A DNA stretch of 64,000 bases from Kiloniella laminariae (GTDB lineage: Bacteria > Pseudomonadota > Alphaproteobacteria > Kiloniellales > Kiloniellaceae). Within the stretch, counting starts at the first letter, position 1. The number at the start of each line of letters is the position of its first letter. Both the position numbers and the translations under genes were made by a program. The stretch is taken from positions 930,001 to 994,000 of the forward strand of contig NZ_JAPWGY010000001.1 in NCBI RefSeq assembly GCF_027214005.1, given 5' to 3'. This document shows positions 10,101-17,059 of this stretch, piece by piece. Below the pieces are notes generated by a model. It was not told where the DNA came from. It ran no database searches and saw only the letters and a program-made list of their open reading frames with translations.

Positions 10101-10238
10101 AGGGAGAAGTCTTTCATCGAGGTCCCCGGCAGTTGCCGGTTGAGGCAAGGAGCAGAGAGAAAGAACGGCTGAGATAGCCAGTAAACGCAGAAGAGGGGGA
10201 AGGTGCTGCATGGCCGGAGACCGCTGTCTGACGTCCAC
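7158..10238 (-). CDS. chaperone-usher pathway outer-membrane usher
   Basis: Outer-membrane assembly pore that takes chaperone-bound pilin and polymerises it on the cell surface. 1026 residues, longer than PapC/FimD (about 830-870). Domains: signal sequence (about 1-38), periplasmic N-terminal domain (about 90-230), barrel region starting with the R-I-R-R...R-S-F-T-I-G-D-V-S type strand, and a plug-like stretch (W-E-V-E-V-Y-R-N-G-E-L-L). After the barrel come two extra carboxypeptidase-regulatory-like folds (D-R-D-N-D-G-Q-F-G-P-G-D-E and Y-D-G-F-F-F-I-N-R) joined by a P/D/E-rich linker. GTG at 10238 is preferred over the ATG at 10211 because AGGA sits 6 bases upstream of it. It follows the chaperone by 8 bp, so it is co-transcribed. 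Confidence 0.9.
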   Translation of the reverse strand: MDVRQRSPAMQHLPPLLRLLAISAVLSLCSLPQPATAGDLDERLLPASAKLATQKTSTRVNTPTQTAQSPATPVSPVPSDFEQEAFPPPTAGNLTWAERPDDEIFVFGLQLERYTLSDAFLIFYDGREAFVPLGSFLEALEFPITVDPESGTASGWYLNDDRAFSLDLHTSRVSIEGRVRPITPGRVERHPDDLYVSLSELESWFPLLLEVQFQELQISIRPLEPLPLQERIAREIRRAHLTDPQVTKKLQRIEPENDWFEWPFVDTSIQISGRNTANERQGQARQTTTVAGIIGGLDSEATTIASTDLENPNMRLRMGRQSLSGGLLGPLDARSFTIGDVSTPDLPLVAQNAVGRGFEISSFDLDRLEQTNRVTLRGELPIGWEVEVYRNGELLDFQTDQDIGNGRYEFVNLPTLSGFNEFRLVFFGPQGQKREEYERYFVSPELAEPDRTSFRLAFNQANRDLISFDDQQNSKTDDGENRFIFQAEHGLGETLSVTAGLALLSVDGERRQYLSTGAQTTLFGTLGNLDLAIDDTGGLAIGGRAQTQLGSWSLFGEQVWYQDFHSEQSGSGTADNHLRSSTTARINGHLPDFGLGHQPVSASIAHERGEDGNWQTTIFNRLSTVVRPLNLALSSNTRLSRDQETQSDARLLVSTLVDDFRLRGELGFDVAPDSQFTLAAFTTDWRINQDMGARAGLRHSRGEESITTASLGLNRQYENFYLGLNVDADSKGDYSARLGLSFSFGHNPANDTIEVRGRPFARQSAVSAQVFLDRDNDGQFGPGDEAIENAGFSGTRLPRETTTDQEGAAFVVGLQPYKAVDIALNEATLEDPYWMSAQPARQLVMRPGTTTSLQFPVIMTGEIDGIALLSAPSKTPLKSDPSQETSEIPSIVAPGETPTVPEIISDDLPHDIPGNTRGDIPDDVPKNLGSPGLDNSGQNLDLPAGAEPGTGLKVRVHDSQGTLVAESITAYDGFFFINRIPYGHYRLSLDPEQLALLGFEPGPTQELTITDDQPFAESLTLTAIKL

Positions 10239-10246
10239 ATCGGTTC

Positions 10247-11152
10247 CTAGTTTATTATCGCCTTACCTGTGGCAATGACAGGGGCCTTGTTGTCGCCACG
10301 CGGGCGGTATTCGATCAGGATATCCTGGCCTGAGGTGGTGGAGAGTTTATCCTGTATCAGTGGCATGACCACATCGCGGTAAGGTGTGGACAGGTATACA
10401 GCCACGTTGTTCAGACGTCCGACTTCTTCACCACCTGCCAGAGCAACGAGGTCTCCCCGCAGGGACTGTTTGCCGGAACGGGCGATGCGCAGGCTGATAT
10501 TTTTCTCGCCATTGTGTTGTGAGGACTGAATGTTGGTCAGCTGTCCATGGGATTCCAGCTGACCATGACGAACCAGAACGGGAATGGTGATGCCGAAGAT
10601 GGTCTTGATCTCGACAGAAAGTCCGGCCTGTGTTGAAGAGCTTGCTGCTTGAGGCAGGGCTTCCGGTACCTGTTGGAACAGGAGATGGGAACGGTATTCT
10701 CCTTCGGCCAATGTCGCCGGGCGGCGATAGAGAATGCGCACAGTCTGGGGCTTGCCCGGTTCCAGAGTGACCTGACGCGGGGCGTAGCGGAAGAGACCTT
10801 CGGCAAAGCCTTCGTCAGCAGCAGGCGTGCCGGTGGGATAGAGGTTACCCTGGTCATCCATACGATAGTTGATGACTGAGATACGATAGGTTTCGGGTTT
10901 GTCTCCACGGTTGGCCAGGGTCAATGCTGTGCTGCGGTTGCGACTGTCGAGCTCAACCAGCTGTGGGGTGACCACCAGACCGCCGGCAGCCTGGGCTTCT
11001 GTGTGGTAAAAAAGCGAAGAAACGAGTAACGAGAAAGAGAGGGAAAGTAAAAAACAGAGATTTACTTTGAGTTTGTTCCTGCTGCAGTGTTTCTTTTGTA
11101 ATGATTCTGAATTGTTGTGAACTGCTGCGATGGTTTCAAGCTTGTTTTCCAA
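10247..11152 (-). CDS. periplasmic pilus chaperone (PapD-like)
   Basis: Immunoglobulin-fold chaperone that caps pilin subunits in the periplasm by donor-strand complementation and delivers them to the usher. Visible: signal sequence ending Y-H-T-E-A-Q-A-A, then L-V-V-T-P-Q-L-V-E-L-D and the first-domain strands T-A-L-T-L-A-N-R-G-D-K-P-E-T-Y-R, Q-T-V-R-I-L-Y-R-R-P. No ATG fits the N-terminus well; TTG at 11152 is chosen because GGGGGGAAG lies 4 bases upstream. This start context (GTACATTG) is identical to that of the pilin gene. The upstream ATG at 11215 falls inside the intercistronic hairpin and is disfavoured. Confidence 0.85.
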   Translation of the reverse strand: MENKLETIAAVHNNSESLQKKHCSRNKLKVNLCFLLSLSFSLLVSSLFYHTEAQAAGGLVVTPQLVELDSRNRSTALTLANRGDKPETYRISVINYRMDDQGNLYPTGTPAADEGFAEGLFRYAPRQVTLEPGKPQTVRILYRRPATLAEGEYRSHLLFQQVPEALPQAASSSTQAGLSVEIKTIFGITIPVLVRHGQLESHGQLTNIQSSQHNGEKNISLRIARSGKQSLRGDLVALAGGEEVGRLNNVAVYLSTPYRDVVMPLIQDKLSTTSGQDILIEYRPRGDNKAPVIATGKAIIN

Positions 11153-11191
11153 TGTACTTCCCCCCGGAAGAGATCGTCTGTAAAATCGGTA

Positions 11192-11212
11192 GCGGCCCCG
11201 TAAAGGAGCCGC
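11192..11212 (-). terminator. attenuating hairpin between pilin and chaperone
   Basis: GCGGCTCC-TTTAC-GGGGCCGC (minus strand), an 8-bp stem with one G-T pair, 16 bp after the pilin stop and without a long T tract. A partial terminator or RNA-end stabiliser here would give more pilin than chaperone and usher, as is usual in pilus operons. Confidence 0.5.
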
Positions 11213-11227
11213 CATCGAGGATTTGAT

Positions 11228-11722
11228 TTAGTAATTCACTGTTACTGTGTAAGTCCCGGCATAAGCGCCAGAAGCCTGTGTAGCATTGACAACCAGATCT
11301 GCACCGACGTTGAAGGCAAGATCGCCTGAACCGTCTGTGGTCGGTGTGCCACCGGCATCGTGGGTAAAGTTGTTCAAGGTCATGGCTGCACCCGGACCTG
11401 TCAGAGAACCGTTGGTAAAGCTGATGGTGACAGCTGTACTTGCATCACCTGAGGCGGTAAAGGCACCTGCAGCAGGGGAGCCGGAGAAGGTATAGCCAGC
11501 TGGGCCAGAGACAGCACCAGCAGTGGAAATGGTTACAGTTCCCCCGGAGGCATCAACGGCGGTATTCCCGAAATCCATAGCAGTATTCTCGGTGATCGAG
11601 ATGGCCTGCTGGATCTGTGCAGAGGCATTACCTGTTCCATCTGCAGCCATTGATCCTGATGAAGCTACAGCTCCGGTCATAGTAATAACACCATAGGCAA
11701 TGTATTTTAGTGATTTCTTCAA
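11228..11722 (-). CDS. DUF4402-type major pilin subunit
   Basis: Structural subunit of the chaperone-usher pilus. TTG at 11722 is chosen: AAGGA lies 8 bases upstream and the resulting N-terminus (M-K-K-S-L-K-Y-I-A-Y-G-V) is a good signal peptide cleaved near S-M-A-A-D-G. The mature part matches the DUF4402 pattern: I-Q-Q-A-I-S-I-T-E-N, M-D-F-G-N-T-A-V-D-A-S-G-G-T-V-T-I, a glycine/alanine-rich beta body, F-N-V-G-A-D-L-V-V-N and the terminal G-T-Y-T-V-T-V-N-Y. It is the first gene of the pilin-chaperone-usher operon; no separate tip adhesin gene is visible. Confidence 0.88.
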   Translation of the reverse strand: MKKSLKYIAYGVITMTGAVASSGSMAADGTGNASAQIQQAISITENTAMDFGNTAVDASGGTVTISTAGAVSGPAGYTFSGSPAAGAFTASGDASTAVTISFTNGSLTGPGAAMTLNNFTHDAGGTPTTDGSGDLAFNVGADLVVNATQASGAYAGTYTVTVNY

Positions 11723-12141
11723 TGTACAGTTCCTTGCAGTTGATTTGTATACGAAATGAATATTATGTAATAGCGCTATTGACGAGGATGAATTTTTATA
11801 TTGATTCAATTAATTCTTGGTTAATTGTGATTTTTATTGAGAATCGACTTTTTTATACTGTAAAGTGGTGTGCATTAGTGTTTTTTGCGCCTTATGCGTG
11901 TTTGATCTATACTCTTGATTGTTTTTCTGGTCGTAAAATACTCTTGTTACCCTGGGAGCGAATTGTGAGTAACTATTTTCCGAACAGGAGGTTTTTTTTG
12001 AAATATATGTTTGTTTGGCCGGAAGGCCGGGGTGCCATCCCTCCGGAGACCCTCTTCAAGATTACTTTGAACAGGATATCAGATGAGAAGGCGGCGCTGT
12101 CAGGAATTTCCCGGACTGAATTTTTATCCCGCTGTTCAGCG
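11723..12141. other. AT-rich intergenic region upstream of the pilin
   Basis: Between the pilin start and the first copy of the 250-bp repeat. It must contain the pilus operon promoter; AT-rich hexamers are present but I cannot pick a convincing -35/-10 pair. A 153-codon + strand frame runs through it but has no good ribosome binding site and mixes AT-rich with GC-rich sequence, so I do not call it a gene. Confidence 0.4.
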
Positions 12142-12391
12142 AGATACTTTTTATTTCGTTTTCAATCCTGATAAACTCGTTCCCGGACCATTGTGACTTT
12201 CGGTGTCACTGGGGATGCCATCAGGTTCATCGTGTTTTTCAGGTCACGCAGTTGCGTGGCTTTTTTGTTTCATTGGGCAAAAATATTATTAACAGTTTGG
12301 TCGTTAGGAGATTGAGTAGTGGCAAAGGGAGCTTATGACGGTTCAGGTGGCTGGTCGGGTGATGGAGGCTCAAACCCGGGAAATGAGGATA
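12142..12391 (+). repeat. 250-bp direct repeat, copy 1 (truncated gene start)
   Basis: Matches 14036-14285. The first 30 bp or so have several mismatches; from GATAAACTCGTTCCCGG onward the two copies are identical through GGGAAATGAGGATA. The repeat contains a terminator-like hairpin, the leader, the ribosome binding site and the first 24 codons of the gene at 14213. The two copies bracket the minus-strand genes at 12654-13892. Confidence 0.95.
12243..12266 (+). terminator. terminator-like hairpin in repeat copy 1
   Basis: GTCACGC-AGTT-GCGTGGC followed by TTTTTTG, 50-70 bp before the GTG start in this repeat. The identical structure is at 14137-14160. Confidence 0.6.
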
Positions 12392-12396
12392 GATAA
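12319..12396 (+). pseudogene. truncated 5' copy of LYP-tail gene 2
   Basis: GTG start and 24 codons identical to the gene at 14213, then one differing codon and TAA. It retains the ribosome binding site (TAGGAGATTGAGTA) and could still direct synthesis of a 25-residue peptide, but it is best read as the leftover of the duplication that accompanied insertion of the two genes downstream. Confidence 0.85.
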
Positions 12397-12653
12397 CCCC
12401 TTGAATGTGACTGGATAGCTTTAGAGTGTAAAAAGATGGGTTAATACTCTTTGTATTAAAAAAAATAGATAAAATATTATTTTGTTACCGAAACAGTGAT
12501 TTTTTAAGTGATCATTCCGTGAGCAGGTGAGTCCTGACTATAATTATCATTTTAAAATTTCTTTTTGGATAGGGAGAAAACAAAACATGTTGTGGCAGTC
12601 GCCATCTAAATAAAAGGAATTTATTCAAGTTTTCTAGAGATAACCGAGCTGTC
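12397..12653. other. AT-rich gap after the truncated repeat
   Basis: 257 bp of AT-rich sequence downstream (on the minus strand) of the CxC gene pair. I see no gene, no clear terminator and no repeat here; it is presumably the outer edge of the inserted segment. Confidence 0.4.
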
Positions 12654-13220
12654 TTAGGAGGCTTTTGTTAAAGCCGTACAGTATCTAACGTGTTGATTAA
12701 GTTGTGGTTGGAAAAGATTATGGCCTGTTAGTAGATATTCGATATTGTTATCTTCGAGTGGGGTACCGTTCGAGATAAGCGTAAATAATTCCTGTTGTTC
12801 TTGGCTGTAGTGTTCCCACACACTTTCGGCCACGCAGCCACAAATTTCGACTTGTACCAGACGGGGCAGAACGACCTGCGGCTCAGAGTTCGTGATTCTA
12901 TCTCGGCTTTTGAAGAGAATAAAATCTGAAATGCAACTGTGATAAAGGACCGTTTTTCCTGGTGTCTTCAATAGCTCTGCAAGAGTTGTTAAGGCGTCTG
13001 TAACAACTGGGAAGTGGGCCAAGAAAATACCGCTCCTGATCTTTGATTCAAGTTCGATAGATCCGGTCGGATTATCATGAAGATCTGATATTGCCGTTGT
13101 AAATCTCTGTTCTTGCTCAAAAGTTAGAGCCAAACCTGTGGCATTTCTTTCATTCGCTTTTACTGGAAGAGAAGAGAATGAAAGAAATGCAAGTGTGATT
13201 ATTATAATAGCCAGCTTCAT
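12654..13220 (-). CDS. exported cysteine protein, CxC family member 3
   Basis: Start at 13220 (AGG upstream) gives a clear signal peptide, M-K-L-A-I-I-I-I-T-L-A-F-L ... P-V-K-A-N-E. It is the most divergent member of the exported family: Y-H-S-C-I-S-D, E-I-C-G-C-V-A-E-S-V-W-E, F-T-L-I-S-N-G and a late Y-C-T-A-L-T, corresponding to the Y-x-x-C, C-x-C...W, F-x-x-I-x-x-G and C-terminal Cys positions of the genes at 2571 and 13260. It lies directly downstream of member 2 on the same strand (about 40 bp gap). Function unknown. Confidence 0.78.
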   Translation of the reverse strand: MKLAIIIITLAFLSFSSLPVKANERNATGLALTFEQEQRFTTAISDLHDNPTGSIELESKIRSGIFLAHFPVVTDALTTLAELLKTPGKTVLYHSCISDFILFKSRDRITNSEPQVVLPRLVQVEICGCVAESVWEHYSQEQQELFTLISNGTPLEDNNIEYLLTGHNLFQPQLNQHVRYCTALTKAS

Positions 13221-13259
13221 TCTAAACCTGGTGTAAAAAAGGGCGACTGTAATCGTCAT

Positions 13260-13892
13260 CTATCGCAATGAAAGCATTTCTTCGTAAAGTCCTAATGCCC
13301 GGATGTTACACACCATGCCCAGAGTACTTGCTTTTTCTTCGTCTGTTTTTTTGAGAATGTTGCTTAGTTCTTCAGGTGTTGTGTCAATACCGTTAACAAT
13401 TTTATCAAACACAGGACGTTTATCAGTAGAGGTGAAGTTCCAGCTGTTCTCCGCATGGCAACGACAAGTTGTTTCAATTTCTTCTGGCGTATAATTAATG
13501 ATACGATTCATAACCTTTCTGGTGAAGCTCTTCCGGTCTGCTGGCAAACGTGGATTACGCAGTACGTTTTCAAAAGTATCGGCGATACCGTTTCTGTCTT
13601 CAGATGAATGAATTTCATCAAGGCATGTCTGATAATAAATAGCCTTGCCAGGTGGATCGAAAGCAACAGCTGTCTGCTGTAACTGTTTCAGAGTACGTGA
13701 GGGGAGATGCGTGAAGGTTTTGTTTTCAATTTTCTGGATAAACGCGTCGTCTTTGAGTTTTTCAGCCTGATTATAGGAAGTTGTAGGGACCGAATTCCTC
13801 AGTTGAGCCAGCGAGGATCGATCAGCATCAGACAGGGTCTGACACGCGGTTAGAAATACGGTGAGGAGAAGTGGTGCAAGGAACAAGCGCAT
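13260..13892 (-). CDS. lipoprotein, CxC family member 2
   Basis: Start at 13892 gives a lipoprotein signal M-R-L-F-L-A-P-L-L-L-T-V-F-L-T-A-C. Family motifs are Y-Y-Q-T-C-L-D-E, T-T-C-R-C-H-A-E-N-S-W-N, F-D-K-I-V-N-G, and M-V-C-N-I-R-A-L-G-L-Y-E-E-M-L-S-L-R at the end. The final motif aligns closely with A-I-G-L-Y-D-E-Y-L of the gene at 2571. Membrane-anchored version of the family, forming a tandem pair with the gene at 12654. The pair is bracketed by the 250-bp direct repeats. Confidence 0.8.
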   Translation of the reverse strand: MRLFLAPLLLTVFLTACQTLSDADRSSLAQLRNSVPTTSYNQAEKLKDDAFIQKIENKTFTHLPSRTLKQLQQTAVAFDPPGKAIYYQTCLDEIHSSEDRNGIADTFENVLRNPRLPADRKSFTRKVMNRIINYTPEEIETTCRCHAENSWNFTSTDKRPVFDKIVNGIDTTPEELSNILKKTDEEKASTLGMVCNIRALGLYEEMLSLR

Positions 13893-14035
13893 GAAAATAC
13901 TCTGATAAAATGTCTGTTGGGGGCAATACATGAAGAAATGGAGATAGTTAGACGAGGTGACGATGGCAATATCTGACCGTAATGTCAATCAGAGGCTGTA
14001 ATGTCTTTTTAAAATAACGTTTCCGAGTGTGGGCA

Positions 14036-14285
14036 AGATACTTTTTATTTCATTTTGAACACCGATAAACTCGTTCCCGGACCATTGTGACTTTCGGTGT
14101 CACTGGGGATGCCATCAGGTTCATCGTGTTTTTCAGGTCACGCAGTTGCGTGGCTTTTTTGTTTCATTGGGCAAAAATATTATTAACAGTTTGGTCGTTA
14201 GGAGATTGAGTAGTGGCAAAGGGAGCTTATGACGGTTCAGGTGGCTGGTCGGGTGATGGAGGCTCAAACCCGGGAAATGAGGATA
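14036..14285 (+). repeat. 250-bp direct repeat, copy 2 (intact gene start)
   Basis: Second copy of 12142-12391; here the repeat runs into the full-length gene at 14213. The copies are 1894 bp apart. Confidence 0.95.
14137..14160 (+). terminator. terminator-like hairpin upstream of LYP-tail gene 2
   Basis: GTCACGC-AGTT-GCGTGGC then TTTTTTG, 52 bp before the GTG start at 14213. It would insulate the gene from upstream + strand transcription. Confidence 0.6.
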
Positions 14286-15145
14286 AATCACCGGGGGATA
14301 ACAGACCAGAAGACCGAATGAGCAAAGCCGGGAATGGTACATGGGGAACGGCGAGCAAGCAGGCGTCATCTGTTAGTGATGAGCAGATAAGGGCTATGCG
14401 CGAGAAACATAGAAAACCCGGTTTTAATCCAACGCCTTCACCGCCTTCCAACTATACAGGAACCTGGGGCGAATGGACGGAAAGATACAACCGGGCAAAT
14501 AGGTTGGGGCGGTACAGCAATGCATTGAATGAACCATTGGATGTTGAAGATCAAAGAGCGCTGTCCAAGATGATCTCTCCCAAACACAAACCGGGAACGC
14601 CGGAATACAACAAAGCTGTCGCGGCGCGGAATGTTCGGGCTCAGTCAATTGCAGCGTATAATCATCCGATACGATCCGGGTTTCACAATTTCCTGTCTAG
14701 CTTGTTGCCTGGCGTGAGCGGCAAACTGACGTATGATACCTACGGTAACCTGGCCACAGAAAAGCGCTTTAATGTTCCTGATTTTGTAGCGAGCCTTCCA
14801 AGTCCAAGATTCATGGGGTTTGGGATGTCCACACCTGCTGGGATCGCTGCTAAAGCAGCCGTGGCTGCTGCAGGCCTTGCAGGATATCGCTCCAAAGATT
14901 TCGTAGATATTCAAAGCATGTCCGATGCTTTGGATGAAATGTCGATTACTCCAGAACGGTCAAGTGACAATAGTTCTTCAACCCGGTCAATTGCGAAACG
15001 TCCCGAGGATATTCTTTACCCCTACACGGTGGAGGATGAAAATCTGCCCGCTGGGCAAGGGGTTTCTTTCGGAGCAACGCCGGTTCGCAGGGCGCCGGTA
15101 CTTACGGCGTTGAACAGGCGGCGTGCAGCTTATGGGAGGGGGTAG
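14213..15145 (+). CDS. LYP-tail protein 2, putative virion-associated protein
   Basis: 310 residues; GTG start with AGGAG 9 bases upstream. Glycine/serine-rich N-terminus, a middle block resembling the gene at 5381 (P-I-R-S-G-F-H, L-P-G-V-S-G-K-L-T-Y-D-T-Y-G-N-L-A), an alanine-rich stretch (A-A-K-A-A-V-A-A-A-G-L-A-G-Y), and the shared C-terminal tail: R-P-E-D-I-L-Y-P, E-D-E-N, Q-G-V-S-F, P-V-R-R-A-P and L-N-R-R-R-A-A-Y-G-R-G. First of three consecutive genes with this tail. Not a family I can name; virion association is inferred from the scaffold-like L-Y-P motif and the phage context. Confidence 0.78.
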   Translation: MAKGAYDGSGGWSGDGGSNPGNEDKSPGDNRPEDRMSKAGNGTWGTASKQASSVSDEQIRAMREKHRKPGFNPTPSPPSNYTGTWGEWTERYNRANRLGRYSNALNEPLDVEDQRALSKMISPKHKPGTPEYNKAVAARNVRAQSIAAYNHPIRSGFHNFLSSLLPGVSGKLTYDTYGNLATEKRFNVPDFVASLPSPRFMGFGMSTPAGIAAKAAVAAAGLAGYRSKDFVDIQSMSDALDEMSITPERSSDNSSSTRSIAKRPEDILYPYTVEDENLPAGQGVSFGATPVRRAPVLTALNRRRAAYGRG

Positions 15146-15148
15146 AAG

Positions 15149-15460
15149 GTGAGTTTGACGAACAGTTACAAGGGGCATTCGCTTCAGGGAGAGTGGCGGG
15201 AGCGGAATAACAGCCTTTCTGCATCCAGAAATGGTCCGACGCAAAACCCTGTTCAAAACAGGGAGCGGGCAAACTCACTTGCATCGGTGAGGCGGATTGA
15301 GCAGAGGCCTGAGCAGATACTCTACCCCCAGTATCGCCCTGTTGAGGAAAAGAAAGCGCTTTCCCCCTATGTGTCATTAGCGGCGTCGCCTGTGCAGCGC
15401 TTGCGCGGTATGGGGCTGCTGAATGTCCGCCGGGCATTGTACGAACGTGGCGACAGTTGA
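15149..15460 (+). CDS. LYP-tail protein 3 (short form)
   Basis: 103 residues; GTG start 3 bp after the previous stop, with a G-rich ribosome binding region (GGGGGTAGAAG). The first 55 residues are polar and probably disordered; the rest is the tail: R-P-E-Q-I-L-Y-P-Q-Y-R-P-V-E-E, S-P-Y-V-S-L, S-P-V-Q-R-L-R-G-M-G and L-N-V-R-R-A-L-Y-E-R-G. Its tail is almost identical to that of the next gene, so the two are recent duplicates in that part, while the N-termini differ. Confidence 0.75.
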   Translation: MSLTNSYKGHSLQGEWRERNNSLSASRNGPTQNPVQNRERANSLASVRRIEQRPEQILYPQYRPVEEKKALSPYVSLAASPVQRLRGMGLLNVRRALYERGDS

Positions 15461-15477
15461 GTGGAAAGGTCTGATCA

Positions 15478-15777
15478 ATGAGTTTTTTGGCTATTTCCTC
15501 TGGTGAGGAGTCTTCCCGGGAGCGGGGAGAGTTTGTTCGCAAATCTCTGTCCAACCCGGAACCTGTAAAAAACAGTGGTGGCGGAATTAGTATGGGGCCT
15601 TTTACCGCGAGGCAAAGAAGGCCGGAAGCGGTACTTTATCCACAATATCGTCCGCTTGAAGAACAAAAGGTGCTTTCGCCCTATGTCTCGCTCGCGCCTT
15701 CGCCAGTACAGAAATTACGTGGCATGGGGGTATTGAATGTGCGTCGGGCCCTGTATGAACGCGGGGATGGGGTTTAA
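15478..15777 (+). CDS. LYP-tail protein 4 (short form)
   Basis: 99 residues; ATG with AAAGG 8 bases upstream. Polar N-terminus, then R-P-E-A-V-L-Y-P-Q-Y-R-P-L-E-E, S-P-Y-V-S-L, S-P-V-Q-K-L-R-G-M-G-V and L-N-V-R-R-A-L-Y-E-R-G. Together with the gene at 15149 it shows that the roughly 50-residue tail can occur almost alone, so it is a separable module. Function unknown. Confidence 0.75.
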   Translation: MSFLAISSGEESSRERGEFVRKSLSNPEPVKNSGGGISMGPFTARQRRPEAVLYPQYRPLEEQKVLSPYVSLAPSPVQKLRGMGVLNVRRALYERGDGV

Positions 15778-15914
15778 TGGCGAAGTAATTTTAAAATTCG
15801 GCGAAAAACAAAATTAGATTTCTCGCAATTGTAGAAAGTACCTTCCATTAGAACCTCGAAAAGTGCTACTGAAACGGGTTGTATTTATCGCTTACAGTGA
15901 CTTCCGGGGGGAAT

Positions 15915-16889
15915 ATGCTCAGCATCCAAGAAAACACCAACAGGCTTTTATCTGCCTTTGACGACAGGGAAAAAGGTTTTTGGGTCTGGTTTGCCAGTGT
16001 GATCCCCCTGATCCTGATTTCCGGAATTCTTGTAGTGCTTGTGGTGGCGGGATATTTCCTGTCAAATCCCGAGATTTTGGATAATCCGGCTTTACTTCAA
16101 ACACCAGAACTTTTGATAAAAGTAGAGGATTATGACCGGGATGCTGTGATCCGGAGGACGTTGACGTATTTTCTTTCGGTTGCAGTGATCTTCCCCGGTA
16201 TTTTTGTTGCACTCAAGATGTTTCGTTTGAAGGTTTCCGATATCATCGCTCCGGGGGATACAGTGCGTTGGGGGACGATATGGGGGCTCGCCCTGACGAC
16301 GTTGGTGATTGCCATATCTGGTGTCCTCGTTTTTGGATGGCTTGACGAGGTCCAATATTCCTATGAACCCCATTCTGGTTGGGGATGGGGTGTCGTTGTT
16401 GTCATGATTCCGATTGTTGCGCTACAGGCCATGACAGAGGAGCTGTTTTTTCGCGGCTATCTGTTGCAGCTTGTCGGGCGCTTTACCCGGCGCTGGTGGC
16501 TTATTCTCCTGATTATCGCAGGACTGTTTTTCGCCATGCATCTGTCCAATCCGCCGGTTGAGGTTTTTGGCTGGTATGCGTTATTCAGCTATGCGATGAG
16601 TTCGGTTCTTTTTACTTTTCTGGCATTAAAAACCGGGCGACTGGAATATTCCATTGCGCTGCATATTGGCTGGAACTGGTCGGTTTTATTCGTAGATACG
16701 CGGCTAAGTCCGGATATGTACATGGGTATCGGGTCTTTTGTCATCGATTTTAAACCAGATATTATTTCTGCAGTTCAGGATATTTTTGTGGCGGCGGGGC
16801 TCTATTATCTGGCGATGATGTTCTACAGAAAAAATATCTCCAGCGGGTACAGAGGTTCTGTGGAAGCTGTTCCGTCAGCCGGAGAATGA
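15915..16889 (+). CDS. CPBP family intramembrane metalloprotease
   Basis: Membrane protein of the CAAX-protease/bacteriocin-processing (CPBP, Abi) family. The start at 15915 has GGGGGGAAT immediately upstream. About 7-8 hydrophobic segments. Family motifs: T-E-E-L-F-F-R-G-Y-L-L (EExxxR), F-A-M-H-L-S-N-P (first His) and A-L-H-I-G-W-N-W (second His), so the catalytic residues look intact. Members process or protect against prenylated or peptide substrates; here it is a + strand accessory gene just before the portal. A role in lysogeny, bacteriocin immunity or surface-protein handling is possible but not shown. Confidence 0.85.
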   Translation: MLSIQENTNRLLSAFDDREKGFWVWFASVIPLILISGILVVLVVAGYFLSNPEILDNPALLQTPELLIKVEDYDRDAVIRRTLTYFLSVAVIFPGIFVALKMFRLKVSDIIAPGDTVRWGTIWGLALTTLVIAISGVLVFGWLDEVQYSYEPHSGWGWGVVVVMIPIVALQAMTEELFFRGYLLQLVGRFTRRWWLILLIIAGLFFAMHLSNPPVEVFGWYALFSYAMSSVLFTFLALKTGRLEYSIALHIGWNWSVLFVDTRLSPDMYMGIGSFVIDFKPDIISAVQDIFVAAGLYYLAMMFYRKNISSGYRGSVEAVPSAGE

Positions 16890-16949
16890 AAGCGCCGATA
16901 TATATCAAAAAATCGAGAAAAATATTTTCGTGATACTTTGTTTGCTCTT

Positions 16950-16978
16950 TTGACAGGGGCTATATTCGTCCTTGGATA
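16950..16978 (+). promoter_or_regulatory. possible promoter upstream of the portal
   Basis: TTGACA at 16950 followed 17 bp later by TGGATA (overlapping GGATAAAT). The -35 box is perfect, the -10 box poor. It would transcribe through the terminator at 17017 into the structural operon. Confidence 0.35.
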
Positions 16979-17016
16979 AATGGGTCTGCCGCAAGGTGGT
17001 TCCGAAGATTGTTTTA

Positions 17017-17059
17017 AACCCTCCCAACTTTACCTTTACCGGTTTTGGGAGGGTTTTTT
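17017..17059 (+). terminator. strong terminator before the portal gene
   Basis: AACCCTCCCAA ... TTTTGGGAGGG followed by TTTTTTG. It separates the accessory block from the structural operon that begins at 17115. Confidence 0.8.

Noticed and set aside
11710-12171. 153-codon + strand frame upstream of the pilin
   Set aside because: It starts antisense to the pilin leader, has no credible ribosome site, and its C-terminal part runs into the repeat; better explained as chance.
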